DNA from: an uncultured Clostridia bacterium
GTDB taxonomy: Bacteria; Bacillota; Clostridia; HGM11514
Reading direction: 5' to 3'
NCBI GenBank assembly: GCA_934464705.1
Contig: CAKSKB010000003.1
Span: 1-64,000 of the forward strand
DNA length: 64,000 nucleotides
Shown: in pieces, positions 41,921-50,237 of the stretch
Numbering within the stretch: position 1 is the first letter of the stretch
Layout: every line of letters begins with the position of its first letter
Position numbers and translations under genes: made by a program
Notes under the pieces: model-generated
What the model was told of the DNA's origin: nothing
What the model saw: the letters and a program-made list of their open reading frames with translations, nothing else
Database searches by the model: none

Positions 41921-44350
41921 TTATTTTACGAAAGCCTTTGCGCCGAACAAAAGAATCTGCGCATCGGTGTTTTTCATATGTTTAAGTCTTACGGTTTTAA
42001 TCTTCTTTTCGGGATACGGATTTTTGACAAACGCTTCAAGCAGAGTGTAATCTTCGCCAAGCGCCGTCTTGCCGCAAATCGGTTTTGCCGAATATGACGC
42101 AATATATCCCTCGTGGCGGAAAAGTTTCGAACGGAGGGGCGTTCCGAACCTGAAACGGTACCCGTGAATGTTGTCGCCGAAGCGTATATCGTCCGTGAAT
42201 TCGGAGCCGTCCTCAAATCCGATCACATATTCGCCGATTTTCTGTGCCGGCTCCCAGGCAAATCTGTCTGCATTAATATCGGTTGCGTGAACAAACGAGA
42301 AGAGATTTGCAAATCCTTCAAAATCCATGCTGATTTCAGGGCTTTCCGAAGAGCAGACCGCCGCAGAATTATACGGAATATGTCCTGTCAAATCCGCCGG
42401 AACGGATGTGCTTTCCGAATCGAATTTCAGCACCGCTTCATCGCCGCCGAAATCAAGGTTTCCTATTCGGCGGCGGATATCAAACAGAATCGGACGGATA
42501 ATCTCGTCATATGCAAGACGCATTTTTCCGTTGTAATTTCTGTTCCACAGGCAGTTTGCGGAGTACACATAATCATACATCTTGCCCTCAAACGAATAAT
42601 CCTTTTCGCTGCACGGAACCCAAGCCGAAACTTCGGCACCGATTACGCCTTCCTTTTTGGAACGGCTTTCAAACCTCGGGTAATAGCTTGAATACATATT
42701 GCCCAAAATCACCTTGAAGCCGTGACCGAGAAGATTATCCTCCAGGTCGAGTTCGTTGTGGAAATACCAGATAAAGTCAAGCATTATCACATCTTTGGGA
42801 AGTCTGTTTATGGCGGTGACCGACTTGTAGCTTCTTTCCTGAATCATGTCCGCCCAAATCATCATCTGAAGATTTTTCGATTTTATAAACTCGTTGAGTC
42901 TTGTCACTTCTTCGGCATAAAGCGCACCGGGGTCAAGCTTTTTGCACTTATCGCAAATGCAGAGCTCGTATATTTCGTCGTGCCCCATGTGCACAAACCG
43001 CTCCGGCTTTACAACATCTATAACCTCGTTTGCAATCCCGAAAATGACATCATAATACTTTTCATGCGAAGGACACATCGAGTGTTTGTAGAAAGTTTCG
43101 GGTCTAATATCTTCCGCATAGGAGTCGATTTCCTTTTTCTCCGCAGTTTCTTCCGATTCCTCCGCAAGTTCGGGGTAAGCGGTGGTAATATACTGGCAAT
43201 GGCTCCACGACTGCACCTCGGGAATTATTTCAAGCCCGAAGCTTCTCATATATGAGCAAATGTCCGAAACCTCGCTTTTTTCCAGTATATCACGACCCAC
43301 AAAGCCGTAATGCGCAGGCTTGGGCCAAATGCCTTTTTCGTAGTTTTCACAGGCTTTGAGCCACATTTTGTTGATTTCGGGGAAGTTATCATAACGCATA
43401 GCCGCCGAAATCTGCAAAATAATTACATTGTATCTCATCGGAACAATAAGGTTTTTCACAAGACTTTTAAGAAAATCAATCTGATTTCTCGAAGGAAGCG
43501 CAATGTGAACGCCCCTGAAATTCATAAACGGCTTGTCTTTTATGCTGCAGGTTTTGATTTTCGTGCCGTCCGTAAGCTGCATAAGGCTTTCGGCCGCATA
43601 AATGAGGCTTCTTCTGCTGCCGGCGGTTACCCTGCATTTATCGCCCGATACTTCAATTTCAAAGCTTTCGGCATCGGTATCGGCAATCTCGAAAGTGATT
43701 TTTTTATCTTCGCCCGTCTTTAAATCGATTCCGTATTTGTCTGCAAATCTTTCCGAAAAATAATCTGCGGCAAAGAGTGCGTCAACGCCGCTTGCTTCAA
43801 CCCTTGTGCGGCTGTCGATTATCATTGCGCCGCCCTTAAATTCAATGTTTTCGGGGATAGGATAAACTGCGTCCTCCATGTCCCACGCTCCGAAAATGTC
43901 AAGCGCCGTAAGCGTGATATTTTTGCATACGCCGTTTAATCTTACAATAATGTTATCGCAGTAAACGCCGACCGGAATCTCAATTTCATCATCGGTCAAA
44001 GTTTTGCCGCTCTGCGGATTCATAACGCCGATTTTTTGAAGTTTTCCGCCTTTTTTCGTAAAAATTTCTATACTGTTAAGCTCCGAATTTTCAAAACAAA
44101 GCCTTGCATGGTCGGCATAAGCCTCACCCGAAAGGTCAATGCAGATGTCAACGCCGCCGTATGCGATAACATCACCCTTCCACGCAACGGGTTTTCCGTA
44201 AAAAAGATTGCCGTTTTCGCTGTCAAGATACTCAAAGTCAAAATATTCGGGTATCATGTCCGGGCGGTACTCGCCCTCCATACCTCTTTTTCTGTAGGAA
44301 TAGCGTATATTCTTTTGTTCTCTGTTGTCTAAAAACGAACCGAATTTCAT
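41921..44350 (-). CDS. Glycoside hydrolase family 20-type beta-N-acetylhexosaminidase
   Basis: 809 residues. N-terminal ~190 residues form a beta-rich domain (discoidin-like), then the GH20b alpha/beta domain (EVSGDKCRVTAGSRRSLIYAAESL), TIM barrel from ~290 (FRGVHIALPSRNQIDFL, IPEVQSWSH), the catalytic acid pair in RFVHMGHDEIYEL, and LQMMIWADM. GH20 uses substrate-assisted catalysis on terminal beta-GlcNAc/GalNAc; the usual HxGGDE reads HMGHDE here. No signal peptide, so it is cytoplasmic. Start at 44350 after AAAGGAG. It follows the isomerase-like gene by 13 bases. The C-terminal ~170 residues may be another beta domain. Confidence 0.85.
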   Translation of the reverse strand: MKFGSFLDNREQKNIRYSYRKRGMEGEYRPDMIPEYFDFEYLDSENGNLFYGKPVAWKGDVIAYGGVDICIDLSGEAYADHARLCFENSELNSIEIFTKKGGKLQKIGVMNPQSGKTLTDDEIEIPVGVYCDNIIVRLNGVCKNITLTALDIFGAWDMEDAVYPIPENIEFKGGAMIIDSRTRVEASGVDALFAADYFSERFADKYGIDLKTGEDKKITFEIADTDAESFEIEVSGDKCRVTAGSRRSLIYAAESLMQLTDGTKIKTCSIKDKPFMNFRGVHIALPSRNQIDFLKSLVKNLIVPMRYNVIILQISAAMRYDNFPEINKMWLKACENYEKGIWPKPAHYGFVGRDILEKSEVSDICSYMRSFGLEIIPEVQSWSHCQYITTAYPELAEESEETAEKKEIDSYAEDIRPETFYKHSMCPSHEKYYDVIFGIANEVIDVVKPERFVHMGHDEIYELCICDKCKKLDPGALYAEEVTRLNEFIKSKNLQMMIWADMIQERSYKSVTAINRLPKDVIMLDFIWYFHNELDLEDNLLGHGFKVILGNMYSSYYPRFESRSKKEGVIGAEVSAWVPCSEKDYSFEGKMYDYVYSANCLWNRNYNGKMRLAYDEIIRPILFDIRRRIGNLDFGGDEAVLKFDSESTSVPADLTGHIPYNSAAVCSSESPEISMDFEGFANLFSFVHATDINADRFAWEPAQKIGEYVIGFEDGSEFTDDIRFGDNIHGYRFRFGTPLRSKLFRHEGYIASYSAKPICGKTALGEDYTLLEAFVKNPYPEKKIKTVRLKHMKNTDAQILLFGAKAFVK

Positions 44351-44363
44351 ATGATTTTCTCCT

Positions 44364-45137
44364 TTATATAAAGCCTTTTTCCGTAAGAAATTTATAACTG
44401 ATTTCAAGCGCCTTAAAGGGGTCGTCATCCGTCCAGCCCCAATCCTGCTCTACCATCGCCCATTCAACGCCGGTGCGCTCAGAAGCGTCGATTATTGCGT
44501 CCCAGTCGATAACACCCTGCCCGATTTCGCACATATCGGTATCATTCCAGTGAACAACCTTTCTGTCCTTATAGTGAATTACCGGTATGCGCCCGGCGTA
44601 CTTTTCCATAACCGTCACCGGATAAACACCGGCATTTGCAGCCCAGTATACATCAAGCACAAGATTAAAATTATCGCAGGTGTTTTCCATCATATAATCA
44701 AGCATGGTTTTGCCGTCAAGCTTTGCAAACTCCTGCGAGTGGTTGTGATAAATGAATTTGATGCCGCACTCTCCGAGCTTTTCGGCAACTTCGTCCGCCT
44801 GTTTTACAAATTCGTAAAAATTCTCTTTGGATTCAAGCGCCTGAGGCGTAAGCGCACCGAGACCGGCAATACTGCAGTCCATGTCCTTATGAAGCTGAAC
44901 CGTTTCGTCAAACCGTTCGGTAAACTCATCAAAATCTCTGTGCGTGCAGGCGATTTTAAGACCGTATCTGTCGGCACACTCCTTGATTTGCCTGCCCGTA
45001 AACTCTCTCGGAACACCTGAAATCTGAACCGCCTTGTAGCCGATTTCGCTGACCTTTTTCATTGTTGAGTCAAGACCTTCAATTGTCTGACAAAACTTTC
45101 TGCAGGTATAAAGCTGTGCACCAATTCTTTTATCCAT
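44364..45137 (-). CDS. Sugar phosphate isomerase/epimerase-like TIM barrel
   Basis: 257 residues. Xylose isomerase-like (AP endonuclease 2) fold: IGAQLYTCRKF, metal-ligand segments FIYHNHSQEF, LVLDVYWAANAG, IHYKDRK and EIGQGVIDWD, WAMVEQDWGW. Proteins of this family isomerise or epimerise keto sugars and often sit next to Gfo/Idh dehydrogenases, as here. Start at 45137 after GGAGGAAC; lies 16 bases after the Gfo/Idh gene and 13 before the GH20 gene. Confidence 0.9.
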   Translation of the reverse strand: MDKRIGAQLYTCRKFCQTIEGLDSTMKKVSEIGYKAVQISGVPREFTGRQIKECADRYGLKIACTHRDFDEFTERFDETVQLHKDMDCSIAGLGALTPQALESKENFYEFVKQADEVAEKLGECGIKFIYHNHSQEFAKLDGKTMLDYMMENTCDNFNLVLDVYWAANAGVYPVTVMEKYAGRIPVIHYKDRKVVHWNDTDMCEIGQGVIDWDAIIDASERTGVEWAMVEQDWGWTDDDPFKALEISYKFLTEKGFI

Positions 45138-45153
45138 ACTCTGTTCCTCCAAA

Positions 45154-46299
45154 TTATTTCATTTCTTCCGGAAGCGTATTGTTAACGGAAGAATTAAGGA
45201 TTTTTTCTTTAAGCCTTGCATAAAAATCGTCATGAGGGAAATTATTGAGGTCAACCATCTCATGCGTCCATGAAGAATAATGCATTGCATTAGAAATCGT
45301 AAGACCTTTAATTCCTTCATATCCCGGCGCAAGCAGCTGCTCTTTTTCGCCGTTGAACACCTTGACAAAATCTTTGAGTATTCCGACATGCTGCTCTCCC
45401 CAATTGTCTTTAAGCAGCGCTTCGCTTTCCCAAAGCCCGGGTACGGCATCCGGATCCTTATTGGTCTTTTCAAAAACTCTTTCGGAAACTTCGCTCTTTT
45501 TAAATTTTAACTGCCAGTTTTCCAGAACAATTCTGCCCATATCGCAGGCAATTTCGAGCCTGTTTGTACCGGGCCATTCTCCTGTAGACGCAATATATGT
45601 ACCCGTAACACCGTTATCGTATTCCATATATGTTGTAAGGTCATCGTCAACCTCGATGTTATGATACCTTCCGTAAGAGATAAAGCTGATCAGCCTGTCC
45701 GGCATGCCGAAAAGCCACTGCCAAAGGTCAAGCTGGTGCGGATTCTGATTTATAAGCGTACCGCCGCCCTCGGTCGCCCATTTGGAACGCCATGCAGCAC
45801 TGTCATGATAAGCCTGGGGTCTGTACCAATCGGTAATTACCCACGAAATCCGCTTAATACCGCCAATTTCTCCGCTGTCAATCATGTGTTTGATTTTTTG
45901 GAAGCAGGGATTGGTTCTCTGATTATACATTATTCCGAAAATCTTACCGGATTTCTCGGCTGCTGCGTTCATTTCCATAACCTGTTTTGCAAAAACTCCG
46001 GCAGGCTTTTCGGTGATTACATTGAACCCGTGCGAAAAAGCTTTTATGGCAAGCGTCGTATGTGCATAATGCGGAACGGCAATAAGAACCAAATCAATAT
46101 CTGCCTTATCATACATGTCCTCAGCGTTTTCGTACACCTCAACCTCCGGATAAAGCCGTTTTATTTCATTTCTTTTTTCTTTGTCAATATCGGCAACGGC
46201 AATAAGTTCCATACCCGGAACTCTTCCCCCGGTTACGTTTTTCGCATGAAGCGAGCCCATATTACCAAAACCGACAAGTCCAAGTTTAACAGTTTTCAT
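45154..46299 (-). CDS. Gfo/Idh/MocA family oxidoreductase
   Basis: 381 residues. GLVGFGNMGSLHAKN at the N-terminus, ITEKPAGVF (EKP), MYNQRTNPCF, and GGGTLINQNPHQLDLWQWLFG in the substrate domain. First gene of the Gfo/Idh-isomerase-GH20 operon. Its promoter carries the AGTATACT palindrome shared with the operon at 48866. Substrate unknown; pairing with an isomerase and hexosaminidase suggests an amino-sugar or keto-sugar intermediate. Confidence 0.92.
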   Translation of the reverse strand: MKTVKLGLVGFGNMGSLHAKNVTGGRVPGMELIAVADIDKEKRNEIKRLYPEVEVYENAEDMYDKADIDLVLIAVPHYAHTTLAIKAFSHGFNVITEKPAGVFAKQVMEMNAAAEKSGKIFGIMYNQRTNPCFQKIKHMIDSGEIGGIKRISWVITDWYRPQAYHDSAAWRSKWATEGGGTLINQNPHQLDLWQWLFGMPDRLISFISYGRYHNIEVDDDLTTYMEYDNGVTGTYIASTGEWPGTNRLEIACDMGRIVLENWQLKFKKSEVSERVFEKTNKDPDAVPGLWESEALLKDNWGEQHVGILKDFVKVFNGEKEQLLAPGYEGIKGLTISNAMHYSSWTHEMVDLNNFPHDDFYARLKEKILNSSVNNTLPEEMK

Positions 46300-46324
46300 A
46301 AATAATACCTCTGATTTTAAAATT

Positions 46325-46346
46325 ATTATATTAGTATACTGATTTT
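46325..46346 (-). promoter_or_regulatory. Promoter/operator of the Gfo/Idh-isomerase-GH20 operon
   Basis: Minus strand: AAAATCAGTATACT (46346-46333), 2 bases, TATAAT (46330-46325). The same 14-mer lies directly before TATAAT at 48919-48900, upstream of the other glycan operon. AGTATACT is a perfect palindrome. Confidence 0.55.
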
Positions 46347-46347
46347 C

Positions 46348-47481
46348 CTAAAAAAGCGGCTTGTTATTCTCAATTTTATCAAGTGTCAGAAGCAGTCTCG
46401 GAAGATGGAACGGTCCTTTGAAGATATTTCCCTTCAGGGTGTTTGCAACCGTACCGTCATAATGAAGATAACCGTACCATTCCCCGAATTCGGGGTCACC
46501 GAAATGCGAAAATGAATACTCTCTGAGTTTTTCAAAACTGTTTTTGTATTGTTCTTCCTTAAATATTTCATAGCAAAGCCTGTTTGCAATCATTGCCTCG
46601 CATTGCGGCCACCAAAGCTGCATATCCCATTCAAGCGCTTCGGGAGGATAACCCTTCGAGTCGCAAAAAGCAATAATTCCACCGTTTTTCAGTCCGAGTT
46701 TCATAGAAATATCGATTATCCGTTTTCCGGTTTCCATAAGTAATTTATCGCTTTGGTAAATTCCCTCCGCCATCAAAAACCAGGCTGCCTCCAAGCTGTG
46801 ACCGGGATTGATAATCCTGCCTCTGGGTGTGTCGGCAAAGGATCCGTCAAGATATACATGCTCGTGAAGACCGTCCTCCATAAGATAACCGCCGTTCAAT
46901 ATTTCGCCATACATTTCTTTTGCGATCTTGTCATACTTTTCCTTATCGATTTTTCTCAAAACCTGTGCTGTCGAAAGCATAATCATGACCGGTGAAAGGG
47001 ATTTGTAAGGCGCATTTTCCGGATTGAACTTAGGCGTTGTAAGCATCGGATTGCAAAAAACATTATATGCGGTTTCAAAATATTTTTCCGCAAGAGTTTT
47101 TGCCTCCTCGCAGCCGGTCGCAAGATAGTATTCGCAGCAGCCGATTGCGGCAAAGGTTTCGCTGAAATAGTACCTTCTTTTCTGAATTTCCCTTCCGTCC
47201 TCCGTAACAATAAAAAACATTCTTCCGTCGGTATCTGTGCATTTTGGCAGAAATTCATATATTTTCCGCGCCGCTTCAAGATACTTTTCATTCTTTATTC
47301 CGCTGTTGTAAGCGTTTGAAAAAATATACAGCGCTCTCCCTTGAAACCAAACGCTTTTCTCGCGGCCGTAAATCTCACCTTTTCTGTTAAGGGTTGTAAA
47401 AATGCCGCCATTTTTGTAATCTATTGCATTGTCCAGCCAGAAAGGCAAAACATTTTCTGTCAGATATTTTATATAATCCAT
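46348..47481 (-). CDS. AGE family epimerase/isomerase (N-acylglucosamine 2-epimerase-like)
   Basis: 377 residues, alpha6/alpha6 barrel. Family landmarks: KSVWFQGRALYIFSNAYN, RRYYFSETFAAIGCCEYY, NPGHSLEAAWFLMAEG (catalytic His region), EWDMQLWWPQCEAM and GEWYGYLHYDGTV. Relatives interconvert GlcNAc and ManNAc, or act on cellobiose/mannose; given GH89 and GH20 nearby GlcNAc 2-epimerisation is a reasonable guess. It lies 17 bases after the glycosidase-like gene. Confidence 0.9.
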   Translation of the reverse strand: MDYIKYLTENVLPFWLDNAIDYKNGGIFTTLNRKGEIYGREKSVWFQGRALYIFSNAYNSGIKNEKYLEAARKIYEFLPKCTDTDGRMFFIVTEDGREIQKRRYYFSETFAAIGCCEYYLATGCEEAKTLAEKYFETAYNVFCNPMLTTPKFNPENAPYKSLSPVMIMLSTAQVLRKIDKEKYDKIAKEMYGEILNGGYLMEDGLHEHVYLDGSFADTPRGRIINPGHSLEAAWFLMAEGIYQSDKLLMETGKRIIDISMKLGLKNGGIIAFCDSKGYPPEALEWDMQLWWPQCEAMIANRLCYEIFKEEQYKNSFEKLREYSFSHFGDPEFGEWYGYLHYDGTVANTLKGNIFKGPFHLPRLLLTLDKIENNKPLF

Positions 47482-47498
47482 ATTAATTCAACTCCTTA

Positions 47499-48866
47499 TC
47501 ATGCAAATGTAACATCTTCACGCAGTGCCGTTTCGCACATAAGCTCACCGAGATTTCCGTTGGAATCCCACAACATTTCCGAAAGCAGCGCCATCGGATA
47601 CGGGATCTGCGATTCAAACGCACCGTCCTCTGCAAGCATCGTAACAACCGAATCACTCTTGAACTGTTTTACAGTATCATAGGCATATCCGGCATTGGCA
47701 AGCCACCACGCCTGGACGTACTTCCAGATTTCATTTTTTTGTTCCGCTCTTTTTTGAAGCATATCCGGCTCCTGCACACCAAGTGCAAATTCACCGCACT
47801 GATGCTTGAACCTTCCCCAATCAAGACAGGTAAGTCCTTTTAGAACCACACCGAAGCCACCGCTTCTGAGATCGCGGATTTTTCGGGTAAAATCAAGCGT
47901 TTCCTCAAAACCTTCGGTATTCTTCGGAATATAATCATAAGGAAACGCACCGCAGTCCTCCCAGATTATCGAAACACGGCTGTCAACCTTTGCTATAACA
48001 TCAAGCTTATCCTTAACGGAGGTTGCATGAAGCCCGAACATTATCTCTTTTTCGCCGAATTTATCAAAGAATTTTGAAACGGTATTGTTCACAAATTTCG
48101 TAACAGCCTCGGCAATCGGAATACCCGCTCTGTCAGAGGTTTTCATCTCGGTAAACGACTGGAAATAGATACCGTCCAAATCAAGCTTCGCATATTGTTT
48201 TTCATATGTGTCAAGAACCTCATCGGTCAGCTTATCAGGATTATTCATCGCATTCAGAACAGTTTCGTTTTCCTCACACTTGTTATCCCACCCCCAGGCA
48301 AATCCGAAATAAATCTTCACGCCCCGCTCATGAGCATAAGAGATTATTTCATCCGAATTAACCGGCGGAAAATCATTCCATATTATAAGTGTATTAAGTT
48401 TGAGCGATACCATATTATCGATATAACGCTTGTAATCGAAAATAACAAATCCCCATGACCACAACCCTCTGCGCTCAATCCTTGGAGAAAATTCCCTGTC
48501 GTACTCCTTCATCGGTTCCTTAAACAAATCGTTGAAATAGAATTTGGGTCCGGTCTGGTCTGCATTTTTTGCATACGGAAGATACTTGTTTTTGAAATCG
48601 GCCGCAGCATACAAAAGATTTACATCATCCTTTGCAATAAGCTCGATGCATTGATTCTCATTGTTATGTTCACTTTTGCCAACCTTTATTCTGTAGCCGC
48701 TTAAAGACTTATCAATCCTAAGCGATATGTAGTTAAAGTCTTTGAAAACATAAGATTTGGGATTTCCGGTGCAGGTCAGACTGTAATCGAGGTATGGCTG
48801 CACCGTAGCACAGACTTTTTCAACCGCTTTGGAATATAATTCATAAATAACTATCCAATTATTCAT
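47499..48866 (-). CDS. Glycosidase-like (beta/alpha)8 protein, family unassigned
   Basis: 455 residues. The first ~100 residues resemble the small alpha/beta domain found before GH20, GH67 and GH84 barrels (GYRIKVGKSE, VNLLYAAADFKNKYLP). A barrel follows: RIERRGLWSWGFVIFDYKRY, LNTLIIWNDFPP, ERGVKIYFGFAWGWD, DLDGIYFQSFTEMK with a candidate acidic residue (FTE), VSIIWEDCGAFPYDY. No GxDE hexosaminidase motif. A GH67/GH115-like glucuronidase or a new family are possible. No signal peptide. First gene of a two-gene operon with the AGE epimerase; AAAGGAAG upstream. Confidence 0.7.
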   Translation of the reverse strand: MNNWIVIYELYSKAVEKVCATVQPYLDYSLTCTGNPKSYVFKDFNYISLRIDKSLSGYRIKVGKSEHNNENQCIELIAKDDVNLLYAAADFKNKYLPYAKNADQTGPKFYFNDLFKEPMKEYDREFSPRIERRGLWSWGFVIFDYKRYIDNMVSLKLNTLIIWNDFPPVNSDEIISYAHERGVKIYFGFAWGWDNKCEENETVLNAMNNPDKLTDEVLDTYEKQYAKLDLDGIYFQSFTEMKTSDRAGIPIAEAVTKFVNNTVSKFFDKFGEKEIMFGLHATSVKDKLDVIAKVDSRVSIIWEDCGAFPYDYIPKNTEGFEETLDFTRKIRDLRSGGFGVVLKGLTCLDWGRFKHQCGEFALGVQEPDMLQKRAEQKNEIWKYVQAWWLANAGYAYDTVKQFKSDSVVTMLAEDGAFESQIPYPMALLSEMLWDSNGNLGELMCETALREDVTFA

Positions 48867-48899
48867 ATGTGCACTTCCTTTTAATAAATCCGTAGTTAT

Positions 48900-48919
48900 A
48901 TTATAAGTATACTGATTTT
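48900..48919 (-). promoter_or_regulatory. Promoter/operator of the glycosidase-like/AGE operon
   Basis: Minus strand: AAAATCAGTATACT immediately followed by TATAAT (48905-48900). Shares the 14-mer with 46333-46346. It lies between this operon and the divergent AraC gene. Confidence 0.55.
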
Positions 48920-49004
48920 TTCATAATTTTCAATAAAATAATTGACGATTTTCTATTGCTATATTGACTTTTTTGTGCTATACTGTTAGCTGTGAGGTGA
49001 TAAT

Positions 49005-49865
49005 ATGCTCAGAGACAGGTACAATGATAAATATACAATCAGAGCAAAAGGAGGAATCCCTTTTGTTTCATGCACGAAGGAGCACATTTCTGAAGAAGAG
49101 AGTTTTAAGGTTGCCAATCATCATTGCCACAGCGATTTTGAAATACTGTATATAGAGGACGGCGCACTCGATTTAATGATTGCGGGAGAAGTGCTTCGTG
49201 CCGAAAAGGGCGACATCGCGGTAATTAACCCATATGAGCTGCACGCAGCATGGATAGCCGGGCACACCGTGAAATTTCTGTGCCTTGATTTTGACATTAA
49301 AATGCTTGAGCTTCCGGACGAAAAAGAACTTCTCGCCGAAAAACTCAAGTATATGCATTTAATCAAGCCTCCGCTTGCGGATAAACTGTCCATCAACCTC
49401 AAAACCGCAAACGATGGTTACATAAACGAGCCAAGCGGCTGGAATCTTTCACTTAAAGGCAATCTGCTTATATTTTTCTCTGCGATTGCGGACAGGCTTG
49501 TAAAGTCGGTTCTCGATAAAAACAATATTTTTGCCAAGGAAGTGCTTAAATTTATTGAGGATAACTATGCCGAGCCGATAACATCGAATGAAGCAGCGGA
49601 ATCGCTTTCTTATAATCAGAGCCATTTCTGCAGGCTGTTCAGGAAAAATTTCGGTACAAATTTCAGTTCTTTTCTGAACGAGTATAAGATAAAAAAAGCG
49701 AAAAAACTTTTGAAGGATAAAACGGTTTCGGCGGCAGCCGCAGCAGCCGGATTTAATGATTACAGCTATTTTTCGCAGCTTTTCAGAAAATATGTCGGCA
49801 CATCGCCCACAGAATATAAAAAAATGATTGCCGACCGCCGCACAGAGCAAAGCCCCGACAGCTGA
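49005..49865 (+). CDS. AraC family transcriptional regulator
   Basis: 286 residues. Cupin domain with HHCHSDFEILYIEDGALDLM and GDIAVINPYELHA; C-terminal helix-turn-helix pair (SNEAAESLSYNQSHFCRLFRKNF, AAAAAGFNDYSYFSQLFRKYVGTSPTEYKK). GAGGTG precedes the ATG; promoter TTGCTA, 17 bp, TATACT. Divergent from the glycosidase-like/AGE operon, the classic arrangement for a local activator, and the best candidate to bind the AGTATACT motif. Confidence 0.9.
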   Translation: MLRDRYNDKYTIRAKGGIPFVSCTKEHISEEESFKVANHHCHSDFEILYIEDGALDLMIAGEVLRAEKGDIAVINPYELHAAWIAGHTVKFLCLDFDIKMLELPDEKELLAEKLKYMHLIKPPLADKLSINLKTANDGYINEPSGWNLSLKGNLLIFFSAIADRLVKSVLDKNNIFAKEVLKFIEDNYAEPITSNEAAESLSYNQSHFCRLFRKNFGTNFSSFLNEYKIKKAKKLLKDKTVSAAAAAAGFNDYSYFSQLFRKYVGTSPTEYKKMIADRRTEQSPDS

Positions 49866-49882
49866 TTGCGTCGGGATTTTTT
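49854..49882 (+). terminator. Terminator of the AraC gene at 49005
   Basis: CCCGAC (49854-49859) and GTCGGG (49870-49875) then ATTTTTT. Confidence 0.65.
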
Positions 49883-49886
49883 CTGC

Positions 49887-49915
49887 AAAAAATATGCACT
49901 GCCGAAGCAGTGCAT
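49887..49915 (-). terminator. Terminator of rpmE
   Basis: Minus strand ATGCACTGC-TTCG-GCAGTGCAT (49915-49894), a UUCG tetraloop hairpin, followed by ATTTTTT. Confidence 0.8.
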
Positions 49916-49926
49916 AGGATACGGAA

Positions 49927-50130
49927 TTATTTGTCCATTCCGTATTTTCTTCTGAACTTGTCAACACGACCGCCTGTATCTACCAGCTTCTGCTTGCCTG
50001 TGAAGAACGGATGGCACTTGGAGCAAATTTCAACACGGATATCTCCTTTTGTTGAACGAGTCTCAATAACCTCGCCGCATGCACAGATGATTTTGCTGGG
50101 AGTATACTCAGGATGTATACCTTCTTTCAT
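49927..50130 (-). CDS. rpmE: Ribosomal protein bL31, zinc-binding form
   Basis: 67 residues. 50S subunit protein. Cysteines in IICACGEV and EICSKCHPFFTG mark the zinc-binding (C+) paralogue rather than the zinc-free form induced under zinc starvation. KFRRKYG at the C-terminus is typical. The start at 50130 (MKEGIHPEY) has GAGGTGAC immediately upstream; the codon at 50148 is inside the leader. Confidence 0.96.
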   Translation of the reverse strand: MKEGIHPEYTPSKIICACGEVIETRSTKGDIRVEICSKCHPFFTGKQKLVDTGGRVDKFRRKYGMDK

Positions 50131-50237
50131 CAAAGTCACCTCTTTCATTTTATGCGTGATTTTGCACGCAAATTATCAACATAAATCATTATACCATACT
50201 TTCATTCAAATTGCAAGCTTTTTTTTGCAAAATTTCT

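Noticed and set aside
8168..48971. Shared 11-mer ATATTGACTTT at 8168-8178, 15043-15053, 27465-27475 and 48961-48971
   Set aside because: At least two copies serve as -35 boxes of ordinary sigma-A promoters in A+T-rich DNA, so it is not good evidence for a common regulator.
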